Shown here one piece after another: positions 7,649 through 14,617 of a stretch of DNA of 64,000 nucleotides. Below the pieces are notes generated by a model that worked only from the letters and a program-made list of their open reading frames with translations, made no database searches and had not been told where the DNA came from. A program made the translations under genes and the position numbers. Within the stretch, counting starts at the first letter, position 1; every line of letters starts with the position of its first letter. Source of the DNA: Lachnospiraceae bacterium UBA7054 (GTDB taxonomy: Bacteria; Bacillota; Clostridia; Lachnospirales; Lachnospiraceae); assembly GCA_002492725.1 (NCBI GenBank), contig DLAF01000072.1:1-64000 (forward strand), read 5' to 3'.

Positions 7649-8448
7649 ACCGACCCCTCCCCTGCATTTCCAAGAGATAAATCACAAAGTGAATTTTCTC
7701 CCGAGGCTGCGGAGCATCCTCGCAGAGATAATTCGCGGAGCGAATTTTCTCTTTCTGCCTGGGAGAGCCGCAGATAAATCGGCGCATGGGCATCGCCGCT
7801 CTCCATGATACCCTTTCGATAATAAACGCTCCCCAGCGCGGCAACAGCCGCCGCCGACTGTCTGGAACGGTGAACAGGTGCAATGGTATAAGGAACCCGC
7901 AGCGTTTCTTCCATCCGCTCCCGAAAGACCGGTACGCCGTCTCCTAAAAATATGACACTTCTGTCAAGTTCGTTCAAAGCCCCTGAAATCTCCTCAAAAG
8001 AGACCGCGCACTGTTGCCTTATTACACGCATGTCATATTCAAAATGACCACTTGAGTCAGCCACAAATTCATAAATCCCGGTATACACCTGATCCCGTCT
8101 GGCATCCATGATGGGACAGACCAAATCCGCTGACCCGTACAGCTGATAGGCCAGACCGTCCACCGTTGGCACGGGTATGATGGGCTTCTTTAAGGCAAAG
8201 GCAAGTCCCTTTGCCGTGGCGGAACCGATCCGCAGACCCGTAAACGATCCGGGCCCCGCCGCCACCGCAATGGCATCCACCGTGGCAAGGTCAAGCTCCA
8301 CCATCCTGCAGATTTCCTCCACCATGGGAAGCAGTGTCTGGGAGTGGGTCTTTTTATACTGCACGGTGTACTCCGCGATGAAATTATCATCCTCCATCAG
8401 GGCCGCCGACGCGACGAGCCCGGAGCTGTCAATTGCCAAAATCTTCAC
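7645..8448 (-). CDS. tsaB: tRNA threonylcarbamoyladenosine biosynthesis protein TsaB
   Basis: ASKHA-fold partner of TsaD in the t6A complex; it scaffolds TsaD and TsaE and is not itself catalytic. The N-terminus LAIDSSGLVASAAL and the segment AVAAGPGSFTGLRIG are diagnostic. At 267 residues it is about 30 longer than usual. The normal end, around PIYLRLSQAERE, is followed by a tail containing two related strings, ENSLRELSL and ENSLCDLSL. At the DNA level this tail is exactly the dispersed hairpin repeat (7674-7751), so the 3' end has been captured from a mobile repeat. The stop overlaps the rimI start. Confidence 0.94.
   Translation of the reverse strand: MKILAIDSSGLVASAALMEDDNFIAEYTVQYKKTHSQTLLPMVEEICRMVELDLATVDAIAVAAGPGSFTGLRIGSATAKGLAFALKKPIIPVPTVDGLAYQLYGSADLVCPIMDARRDQVYTGIYEFVADSSGHFEYDMRVIRQQCAVSFEEISGALNELDRSVIFLGDGVPVFRERMEETLRVPYTIAPVHRSRQSAAAVAALGSVYYRKGIMESGDAHAPIYLRLSQAERENSLRELSLRGCSAASGENSLCDLSLGNAGEGSV
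7674..7751. repeat. Composite hairpin repeat, copies 2 and 3, inside the tsaB 3' end
   Basis: A lone B hairpin at 7674-7700 (arms GAGATAAATCAC and GTGAATTTTCTC) is followed by a complete A+B pair. Hairpin A at 7702-7722 starts CGAGGCTGC and ends GCATCCTCG. Hairpin B at 7725-7751 has arms GAGATAATTCGC and GCGAATTTTCTC. Lengths and the 2-nt spacer equal those of the copy at 95-144, while the stem sequences differ by paired changes (TTGC/GCAA, TCGC/GCGA, TCAC/GTGA), so the structure is conserved rather than the sequence. All of it is coding, adding about 30 residues to TsaB. Confidence 0.75.
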
Positions 8449-8481
8449 GCTGCATCCTCACTATATCTGTCAACGCTTCCT

Positions 8482-8536
8482 GTTCAGATCATCCCTGCGC
8501 CTGCTCACTTTGCGCTTACGTTCAGATCATCCCTGC
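8482..8536. repeat. 17-bp direct repeat between tsaE and tsaB
   Basis: GTTCAGATCATCCCTGC occurs at 8482-8498 and 8520-8536, a 38-bp period, in the roughly 100-nt gap between the tsaE stop and the tsaB start. The intervening bases are not repeated. I see no promoter or terminator that explains it. It may be a recombination scar or a remnant of a longer tandem array. Confidence 0.6.
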
Positions 8537-8550
8537 ACTCGGTTTCTCTC

Positions 8551-8988
8551 TCAATTCCCTATCGTTTCTTTCGAAATTCTTCTGTAATCAAATCCTTTTG
8601 TCAAATCCTTCTCGATTGAAATGCGGATACAGTCTTTTGGTAAAATCTCCGCAATCAGATCCGCCCACTCGATCAGGCAGACACCGTCTCCGTAAAAGCA
8701 GTCCTCACAGCCAATCTCCTCCATCTCCGATACGTCGCCGATGCGGTAGACGTCAAAATGATGAAGGGGCAGTCTGCCCTCCTCATAGCTTTGCAGAATC
8801 GTAAAGGTTGGGCTGTTTACCGGTTCCGTGATGCCAAGTCCTACCGCAAAGCCCTGCGTAAACACGGTCTTGCCCACGCCCAGGTCTCCGACCAGGGTAT
8901 ACACTTCCCCCGGAGCGGCCTTCTTCCCCAGAGCCTTCCCGTATGCAAATGTGTCAGCAGCACTGTGACTCTCTATTATCTCAGCCAT
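8551..8988 (-). CDS. tsaE: tRNA threonylcarbamoyladenosine biosynthesis ATPase TsaE
   Basis: P-loop ATPase that drives turnover of the TsaBDE complex. The 145-residue protein has the Walker A loop VGDLGVGKTVF at about residues 33-43, the Thr-Phe segment NSPTFTILQSY, the HFDVYR motif and the late CLIEWAD that are shared by the family. It is separated by 1 nt from the stop of the upstream YcxB-like gene, so they should be co-transcribed and coupled. TsaB follows after about 100 nt of repeat-bearing spacer. Confidence 0.94.
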   Translation of the reverse strand: MAEIIESHSAADTFAYGKALGKKAAPGEVYTLVGDLGVGKTVFTQGFAVGLGITEPVNSPTFTILQSYEEGRLPLHHFDVYRIGDVSEMEEIGCEDCFYGDGVCLIEWADLIAEILPKDCIRISIEKDLTKGFDYRRISKETIGN

Positions 8989-8989
8989 A

Positions 8990-9469
8990 TTACCCCCTGA
9001 TTTTCACCTTCTTCGGCGGCATGTGGGTAGAGATGATCTCAATCGCTTTCATCTTTCCCTCACCCAGATCGCTTTTCGGGAAAATGCAGGCGTTCACCGC
9101 CGTCGTGTAGACGATGATGCTCTTCGGTGTGGAAATGGCCTTTACCATATTTTCCCAGCCCATTTTCTCCGCCGTGCCGTCCTGGGAAACTTCGATGCCT
9201 TCCTCCGTCAGCTTATAATGGAGGGGCTTACGAAATGCCGGATTCCCTTTCGCTTGCTGCGCAGCCTTCAAAAAAAGCGTCCATGGCAGATAAAGCAGGA
9301 CCACCAGGGCGATGATCAGGATGAGCGGCTGCTTGTTGTTCACAAAAAGAAACAGCAACAACACACCCACAAGCGTCCCCATAAGACCGGGCAGACGCGA
9401 GTAGGTGTGCTGCAGCATATAGTCATATAAAATATTAGGTGTTATTTTTACGTCAAATTCGATTTCCAT
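8990..9469 (-). CDS. YcxB-like two-helix membrane protein
   Basis: A 159-residue protein with an N-terminal cytoplasmic strand segment, two adjacent transmembrane helices (about residues 27-43 and 49-68) and a C-terminal beta-rich domain (about 80-159). That domain contains HYKLTEEGIEVSQDG and the closing PPKKVKIRG, the layout of YcxB-like proteins. The function of the family is unknown. It is first in the tsaE-tsaB-rimI run. A strong sigma-A promoter ends only about 10 nt before the ATG and no Shine-Dalgarno sequence is present, so the transcript may be leaderless. Confidence 0.72.
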   Translation of the reverse strand: MEIEFDVKITPNILYDYMLQHTYSRLPGLMGTLVGVLLLFLFVNNKQPLILIIALVVLLYLPWTLFLKAAQQAKGNPAFRKPLHYKLTEEGIEVSQDGTAEKMGWENMVKAISTPKSIIVYTTAVNACIFPKSDLGEGKMKAIEIISTHMPPKKVKIRG

Positions 9470-9479
9470 ACTGGAATCT

Positions 9480-9507
9480 ATTATACTAGAAATTGGGCAA
9501 AGTGCAA
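9480..9507 (-). promoter_or_regulatory. Sigma-A promoter of the ycxB-like/tsaE/tsaB/rimI run
   Basis: On the minus strand, TTGCAC (9507-9502) and TATAAT (9485-9480) are separated by 16 bp. The predicted transcription start, about 7 nt past the -10 box, falls at about 9473, only a few bases before the ATG at 9469. Confidence 0.65.
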
Positions 9508-9535
9508 GCGAAATATGCCTACATCTCTACATTGC

Positions 9536-9622
9536 GGAGAATGCCCGCCTTTTGGCATTCTCCTGAGTGAAACATAGAACTTCTCCACGAAACAGCCTCT
9601 GCTGTGAGTGGTTAGAAGTTCT
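9536..9622. repeat. Two inverted repeats in the gap after the MacB permease gene
   Basis: 9536-9563 is a perfect 10-bp stem, GGAGAATGCC/GGCATTCTCC, with an 8-nt loop, related to the one at 4116-4140. 9576-9622 has 9-bp outer arms AGAACTTCT/AGAAGTTCT enclosing a second short stem ACAGC/GCTGT. The minus-strand macB permease gene ends at 9629, so these may form the 3' end of its transcript. There is no U run on that strand, so I do not call an intrinsic terminator. Confidence 0.5.
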
Positions 9623-9628
9623 TTTCAC

Positions 9629-10852
9629 TCACTCATGCCGCAGCGCCTCGATCGGGCTTAACTTCGCCGCCTTTCTCGCGGGGTAAATCCCAAAGAAGAT
9701 ACCCACGCCCGAGGAGAAGGCTGCCGCAATGATCACCGTGGCCGCATCGATCTTCGCCACATAACCCAGTGCGCCGCAGACTGCCGTTCCTCCCAGCACA
9801 CCCAGCACAATTCCGATCAGGCCGCCGATGAGGGTAATAATGCCTGCTTCCGCCAGAAACTGTAAGAGAATCGACTTCGTTCTTGCGCCAAGCGACTTGC
9901 GGATACCGATTTCTCTCGTCCGCTCCGTCACCGATACCAGCATGATGTTCATCACGCCGATACCGCCCACCAGCAGAGAAATCGCAGCAACGAAAGAAAT
10001 AAACAGGGTCAACATACTGAGAATCTGGTCAAACTGCGCCGAAACATCCTGAAAGCTCTCCATCAGGATCTTATTTTCCCCCCGCACGTTATAGCGGTTT
10101 TCCATTAGCCGAATCGTATCCGCCGCCACCTGCGACACATATTCGGAACTTTCCGCCACCACATAAAGATAATCCGAGTCTTCGATCCAAAAGCCAAAGC
10201 CGGCTGCCATGGCATTGAGCGGCATTTCTACCTGCAGATAACCGCTGCCATTCAACGCAGAAATAATTCCCGCCGGTGAGTCCTGCCTGATGCCTACGAT
10301 CCGGATATCCTGGCTTACACCCCAGAGATTCAATTCAAAGGTCATCCCCACCACATCCGTGGTTCCAAACAACAATCTCGCATCGCTCTCATTCAGGACG
10401 CAAACCATACTCCCAGACTCATTCTCACTTTGTGAAAAGTATCTGCCCCTGATGATCGGTTCGTTGCCGATCACATACTGCAACGCTGTGTTTCCGCCTG
10501 CCAGCATCGCGTCAAAATCACCCTTGCGCCCCTTGGCGATGGCACCGTAATAACCATACTGTGTCGTAGCGCCCTTCACATGTTCTACCTTCTCCGTGAC
10601 CAGTGCAAAATCATCTTCTGTAAATTTTACCTCATTCCCTTCCACATTACCGTTGGTATAAATGGCAATCAGACCGCCGCCCATATTTTCCAGCTCGTCG
10701 TTGACGGAGCTTCTCACCCCGTTACCGATGGAAATGATCATGATGACGGAGGAGATACCGATAATGATGCCCAACATGGTAAGGATGGAGCGCCCCTTAT
10801 TACTCTTGATATTCATCAAGGCGATTTTTATGTATTCCCAAATTTGTGCCAT
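9629..10852 (-). CDS. MacB-type ABC transporter permease
   Basis: A 407-residue permease of the MacB/FtsX mechanotransmission class. One transmembrane helix near residues 20-42 (SILTMLGIIIGISSVIMIIS) is followed by a large extracytoplasmic domain (about 45-270). Three C-terminal helices contain the MNIMLVSVTERTREIGIRK coupling segment. Together with the ATPase at 12469-13170 and the adaptor at 10875-12497 it forms a tripartite-like efflux or peptide-resistance pump. In Gram-positive cells there is no outer membrane channel, so it likely acts on peptides at the envelope. The start at 10852 follows TGGAGGTAATT. It is last in the three-gene operon, 22 nt after the adaptor gene. Confidence 0.88.
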   Translation of the reverse strand: MAQIWEYIKIALMNIKSNKGRSILTMLGIIIGISSVIMIISIGNGVRSSVNDELENMGGGLIAIYTNGNVEGNEVKFTEDDFALVTEKVEHVKGATTQYGYYGAIAKGRKGDFDAMLAGGNTALQYVIGNEPIIRGRYFSQSENESGSMVCVLNESDARLLFGTTDVVGMTFELNLWGVSQDIRIVGIRQDSPAGIISALNGSGYLQVEMPLNAMAAGFGFWIEDSDYLYVVAESSEYVSQVAADTIRLMENRYNVRGENKILMESFQDVSAQFDQILSMLTLFISFVAAISLLVGGIGVMNIMLVSVTERTREIGIRKSLGARTKSILLQFLAEAGIITLIGGLIGIVLGVLGGTAVCGALGYVAKIDAATVIIAAAFSSGVGIFFGIYPARKAAKLSPIEALRHE

Positions 10853-10874
10853 AATTACCTCCATACCGGAGCTT

Positions 10875-12497
10875 TTACTGCGGCTGCGGCATCGCAGTTA
10901 CCGCCGTTCCGTCCTCAAACTCCATGCCATTCGCCATGATCACGTTTTCGCCTTCCGAAAGGCCCTCTTTCACCTCGCTGACACTGTCGGATGCGATCCC
11001 CGTGGTAATGCGCCGCTTCTCCACCACGCCGTTTTTCTCCACATACACGAAATCGCCTTCTCTGTCACTGTTGATCACTTCCAGCGGGATGGTGACCACC
11101 CCCTCTGCCTTTTCCATATGGATGTAAACCCTTGCATCTACGCCCAGAAAGATATTTTCATCCGGATTGTCGATATTGACATTCACGCCCACCACCATGG
11201 CGCCGCTGTTATTCTGGGTCGCCATGCCGTCGATCTTTGCCACCGTGCCCTCATAGGTCTTGCCCGCGATATCGACGTCCGCCTTCTGATCCAGAGCGAT
11301 CTTTTCCAGATCATACTTGGAGACGTTAAGCCGCACATACACCTTTTCCAGGCTCTCGATGGTCACCAGTTTTCCGCTCTCCACGGGCGGCTGTCCCGCC
11401 ACTGCCTCCAGTTCCGTGACCACGCCCGCGAAATCGGCTTTCAGACCGTTTTCCACTTCGGTAATGGCATCCAGCTTTTCCTGGTTTGTCAGCTTTTCCA
11501 GCGCGGTGTCTGCCTCCAGTTTCGCCTTGCCGCCCTCATCCAGAACGCCTGCCTCGGAAGCCGATTTCTGCGACTTCATCTCCGCCTTGTATTCTTTATA
11601 GGAAGCGATCAGCTCCTCCACTTCCTTTGCCTGTCTTTGCAGGTCCCTGATCTCCTTATTGTTCGATTCCTCGTAACCGTTATACTGGGTCTGGATCTGC
11701 AGATTCAAAAGTGTATCCCTGTCGTTTGCCAGCTTGATCTCCGCGCTGTTAAACATCTCCTTGTATTCTTCCTCACTGAGATCATTGAATTCGCCTCTTG
11801 CCTTCTTCTCCTTGATATCCGCAAGCGCCTCTTCATCCTGCGCGATGATCTGCTGCCACTCCATCACGGAGACATTCAGGTTGGTGCCGTTATAATTCCA
11901 GCCGGCCCGCTTTTCCTCGATCTTCTTATTCAGCTCATCCAGCAACTTTTCGTTGTCCGCGATCTGCTGCTCCAGCACGGGAAGGTTTCTGTTTGCCTCA
12001 GACAGATCGGCTATGTATTCGTTGTTTTTATGAACGGAACTTTCATACCCGCCCTCATTGGAGGCAAGCCTGTACTCCGCCTCCTGCTTCTTTTCTAAAA
12101 GCGCCTTCTCGTCAAAAGTCAGGAGCACATCTCCCTTCTTCACCGTATCACCGCTGCTCACCTTCACCTCGCCCACTTCCACGGACAGGGGCGCAAAATA
12201 GGTTCGCTTTTCATCGCTCTTTACCGTCCCGCCGGTGCTCAGTACCTGTTCCACATCTCCCACCGAAGCGGCAACGGTAGTCACCATCGGCGCCGCATTC
12301 TTTGCCATCATGGAATTGCTCACAAAAAACCCAACGATCAAAACCGCTGCCACGCCCGCGACCACCCTGCGCCGCACTTTTTTCTTCTTTGCCTTATCCC
12401 AGGGCTTTTTCTCCTTTTTTGCCTTTGGCATCATTTCCGCGATCTCTGTCGTTCCCGTATTTTCCGTCTTATTCTCCGCTTTCCGAAACATTTTCAT
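10875..12497 (-). CDS. MacA/HlyD-type periplasmic-adaptor-like membrane fusion protein
   Basis: A 540-residue protein with a cytoplasmic basic N-terminus (KKEKKPWDKAKKKKVRRR), one transmembrane helix (about residues 50-68), then the split lipoyl domain, a long alpha-helical hairpin (about 150-330, rich in Glu/Lys/Gln heptads) and beta-barrel domains. The TVAASVGDVEQVLSTGGTVK segment and the late RRITTGIASDSVSEVKEGL are typical of RND/MacA adaptors. It links the permease to external substrate. Its first 29 bases overlap the end of the ATPase gene, indicating coupled translation. An ATG six bases downstream of the chosen one is equally possible. The coiled coil is long for a Gram-positive adaptor. 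Confidence 0.87.
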   Translation of the reverse strand: MKMFRKAENKTENTGTTEIAEMMPKAKKEKKPWDKAKKKKVRRRVVAGVAAVLIVGFFVSNSMMAKNAAPMVTTVAASVGDVEQVLSTGGTVKSDEKRTYFAPLSVEVGEVKVSSGDTVKKGDVLLTFDEKALLEKKQEAEYRLASNEGGYESSVHKNNEYIADLSEANRNLPVLEQQIADNEKLLDELNKKIEEKRAGWNYNGTNLNVSVMEWQQIIAQDEEALADIKEKKARGEFNDLSEEEYKEMFNSAEIKLANDRDTLLNLQIQTQYNGYEESNNKEIRDLQRQAKEVEELIASYKEYKAEMKSQKSASEAGVLDEGGKAKLEADTALEKLTNQEKLDAITEVENGLKADFAGVVTELEAVAGQPPVESGKLVTIESLEKVYVRLNVSKYDLEKIALDQKADVDIAGKTYEGTVAKIDGMATQNNSGAMVVGVNVNIDNPDENIFLGVDARVYIHMEKAEGVVTIPLEVINSDREGDFVYVEKNGVVEKRRITTGIASDSVSEVKEGLSEGENVIMANGMEFEDGTAVTAMPQPQ

Positions 12498-13170
12498 AAT
12501 CCTCCTCTATTTTTCCGTCCATGATCTTGATCACCCGTTTCGCCCGGGCTGCAATATCATTATCGTGCGTGATCAGGATCACCGTCCTGCCCTCCTCGTG
12601 GAGTCCCCGCAGGATATCCATGATCTCTTTGGTGGAGCCGGAATCCAGGTTACCCGTGGGCTCATCCGCCAGGATGATGGGCGGCGCCTGGGCGATGGCT
12701 CTGGCAATGGCCACTCTCTGCTGCTGTCCGCCGGACATTTCGGATGGCTTGTGGGTCATCCGTTTTGCAAGCCCTACCTTTTCCAGCGCTTTTTCCGAAA
12801 GCTCCTGCCGCTCTCTTTTTCCCACGCCCCGATAGATGAGGGGCAGTTCCACGTTTTCCACCGCCGTCAGGCTGGGGATCAGGTTAAAGCCCTGAAAGAC
12901 GAAACCGATCTCCTGATTGCGGATATCGGAAAGCTCGTCATCCGACATGCTGCCCACATCGTGCCCGTGCAGGAAATAGCTGCCGCTCGTGGGTACATCC
13001 AGACAGCCCAGCATGTTCATCAGCGTGGACTTCCCCGAACCGGAGTGCCCGATGATCGCCACGAACTCGCCTTCTCCGATCGTCAGACTGACATGATCCA
13101 GCGCCTTCACTTCATTTTCCCCGGGATTGTAGACCTTGCAGATATCCCGGATTTCCACCAATGTTTCCAT
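12469..13170 (-). CDS. ABC transporter ATP-binding protein (MacB/LolD class)
   Basis: ATPase of the efflux system encoded by the next two genes. The 233-residue protein has Walker A GHSGSGKST at residues 41-49, the Q loop at FVFQGFNLIPSLT, the signature MSGGQQQRVAIARA, Walker B IILADEPTGNLDS and a switch His in LITHDNDIA. These are standard for the o228 (MacB/LolD) family. A GTG start seven codons upstream is open, but the ATG at 13170 begins directly with the family's N-terminal strand. It is first in the operon. The upstream 190 nt carry two pairs of 11-bp-spaced direct repeats suggesting two-component control. Confidence 0.92.
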   Translation of the reverse strand: METLVEIRDICKVYNPGENEVKALDHVSLTIGEGEFVAIIGHSGSGKSTLMNMLGCLDVPTSGSYFLHGHDVGSMSDDELSDIRNQEIGFVFQGFNLIPSLTAVENVELPLIYRGVGKRERQELSEKALEKVGLAKRMTHKPSEMSGGQQQRVAIARAIAQAPPIILADEPTGNLDSGSTKEIMDILRGLHEEGRTVILITHDNDIAARAKRVIKIMDGKIEEDYENVSESGE

Positions 13171-13283
13171 ATAAGCTCTCTTCCTTTCCACTATTCTCTA
13201 TATTAAAACGGGACATCGCCCGTCTTGTCTTCATTTTTACCAAAATCATCCTATCAGCCTTTTCTTAAAAGAAGCGCAGAAAA

Positions 13284-13361
13284 GTCTTAAGACAATCTTA
13301 AAACGAAATCCCAATCCAGCTTCCTGACACAGGATACCACAAAAATCTTACAGAAATCTTA
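13284..13361. promoter_or_regulatory. Phased direct repeats upstream of the efflux operon
   Basis: The core CTTA (as GTCTTA or ATCTTA) occurs four times in two pairs: 13284-13289 with 13295-13300, and 13345-13350 with 13356-13361. Within each pair the spacing is 11 bp, one helical turn, as in binding sites of OmpR-family response regulators. They lie between the efflux operon (start 13170) and the ribU terminator. No regulator gene is in the window, so control by a two-component system is inference from spacing alone. Confidence 0.45.
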
Positions 13362-13365
13362 CGGC

Positions 13366-13413
13366 AAAAAAAATACTACTTTTTCCGTTTTCTGCCGGAA
13401 AAAGTAGTATTTT
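13366..13413 (-). terminator. Intrinsic terminator of ribU
   Basis: Perfect 17-bp inverted repeat, arms at 13371-13387 and 13396-13412 with an 8-nt loop. On the minus strand it ends in a run of eight U residues. It begins 18 nt after the ribU stop codon. The stem is AT-rich at its base with a CCG/CGG cap. Confidence 0.85.
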
Positions 13414-13430
13414 GATGTAAACGGCTGTTG

Positions 13431-14204
13431 TTATTCCGCGTTCCCCGCAGAGACGCTCCGCCTTTCGAGCGCGGGGTTTGCGTATTTTAAAATCGGACTC
13501 AAAGGCTTGTAGATCAGCATGGTAACCCCGCAGGCTGCCACGCTCTTAACGATATTCATCGGCGCCACCGCAAAGATCACGAAGGTGGTCACATTGCTGA
13601 TACTGCCGTTGATGGCCGCCCCCGCCGCGATGATCGCGTCCATGGGCATCCCGAAAAGTTTTGCGAAAGCGGGAAGCAGATAGATGCCGTTAAAGGCCGA
13701 GCCGAACACCGTCATGATAACGGAACCCGCCACACAGGACACGATGGCCTGCTTCTTCGTCTTTTTGAACAGGTACAGGATTGAAGCCGGCAATATCAGA
13801 GAGCACCCGATCACAAAATTTGCCAGATCACCCACAAAGGCCGTGCTGGTACCTTTGATCACGAGTTTGAGAAAAATCTTACAAAACTCGATCATCACAC
13901 CCGCCACAGGGCCGAAGGCAAAGGCTCCCACCAATGCAGGAATCTCGGAAAAATCCAACTGATAAAAACCGGGCGCCAGAAACGGGATCGGGAAATCCAG
14001 CATATGCAGGATCACCGCCAGCGCGGAAAACAGACCGATCATCGTGATTTTTCTGGTGGTAAGGATGCGCTCCTTCACTCCGTTTCTTTTCTGCACCGCT
14101 TTTTCCGTCCCATAGGCAATCAGGAAAAGCGCCGCCGCCACACTCACGCAGACGATCACAAAAACCACATTGTCCGCAATGCTCTGTAATAAACCGTTAC
14201 CCAT
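13431..14204 (-). CDS. ribU: Riboflavin ECF transporter substrate-binding subunit RibU
   Basis: Membrane S component that binds riboflavin and works with the shared energy-coupling module (ATPases and EcfT, encoded elsewhere). The 257-residue protein has one additional N-terminal helix (about residues 8-30). The usual S-component fold follows, including the ITMIGLFSALAVILHML helix and the LDFSEIPALVGAFAFGPVAG motif typical of RibU. An in-frame ATG at 14423 is open, but the 73 codons it would add lie inside the FMN riboswitch and its terminator hairpin. The ATG at 14204 has GAGGAAAAG in place. The FMN riboswitch upstream makes the substrate assignment strong. Confidence 0.92.
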   Translation of the reverse strand: MGNGLLQSIADNVVFVIVCVSVAAALFLIAYGTEKAVQKRNGVKERILTTRKITMIGLFSALAVILHMLDFPIPFLAPGFYQLDFSEIPALVGAFAFGPVAGVMIEFCKIFLKLVIKGTSTAFVGDLANFVIGCSLILPASILYLFKKTKKQAIVSCVAGSVIMTVFGSAFNGIYLLPAFAKLFGMPMDAIIAAGAAINGSISNVTTFVIFAVAPMNIVKSVAACGVTMLIYKPLSPILKYANPALERRSVSAGNAE

Positions 14205-14300
14205 TTTCTTTTCCTCACTTTCCGAAGCGTTTTGCTTCTTAAAAAATTTTGGGAAAAGTTCTCCTGACTCTGCTGCGTACAAACCTCGCATATAAGCGCA

Positions 14301-14331
14301 GAAAGCCCCCGAAACTTTCGCTTCGGGGGCT
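14301..14331 (-). terminator. Riboswitch expression-platform terminator
   Basis: Arms AGCCCCCGAA and TTCGGGGGCT form a 10-bp GC-rich stem between the FMN aptamer and the ribU start. On the minus strand it is followed by UUUCUG, a weak U tract. The position, about 80 nt after the aptamer and about 100 nt before the ATG, fits transcription attenuation by bound FMN. Confidence 0.65.
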
Positions 14332-14411
14332 GATACACTGAGCAGACGCTGTACCACTGACGCGGTACAGACTGTTTCCCGGCAAGATGACATATATGTC
14401 ACATTGTCGTT

Positions 14412-14553
14412 TTCTTCTCTCATCCAGACTATACTGTCGGTATTGGAATTTCACCAACTCAGCCATTTTCTCCTCCCGCGGATAAACGGTTGGATTATAA
14501 TGGGTCGCGGACTGTAACCGCCGGTCGGGAATTGCACCCTGCCCCGAAGAACT
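14412..14553 (-). promoter_or_regulatory. FMN riboswitch (RFN element)
   Basis: The minus strand shows the conserved RFN blocks in order: TTCGGGGCAGGGTG, AATTCCCGACCGGCGGT, AGTCCGCGACCC, then a variable arm, GAGTTGGTGAAATTCC, CCGACAGTATAGTCTGGATG and AGAGAAGA. Block sequence and spacing are those of an FMN aptamer. It controls the riboflavin transporter ribU 200 nt downstream: FMN binding should favour the terminator at 14301-14331 and shut the gene off. Confidence 0.96.
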
Positions 14554-14574
14554 TTTCTGTTATGTTGTTCAAAA

Positions 14575-14607
14575 ATTATATTAGCACGACTTTTCTGCTT
14601 CTGTCAA
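14575..14607 (-). promoter_or_regulatory. Promoter of the FMN riboswitch/ribU transcript
   Basis: A consensus TTGACA (14607-14602) on the minus strand precedes an AT-rich TAATATAAT segment (14583-14575). Read with TAATAT the spacer is 18 bp. It ends about 20 nt before the first conserved block of the riboswitch, as expected. Confidence 0.7.
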
Positions 14608-14617
14608 AACTTTTTTC

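Noticed and set aside
10662..12098. Long open frame on the plus strand (478 codons) opposite the MacA-type adaptor gene
   Set aside because: It is antisense to a well-supported coding sequence, has no recognisable domains and a composition typical of a shadow frame (rich in His, Leu and Arg).
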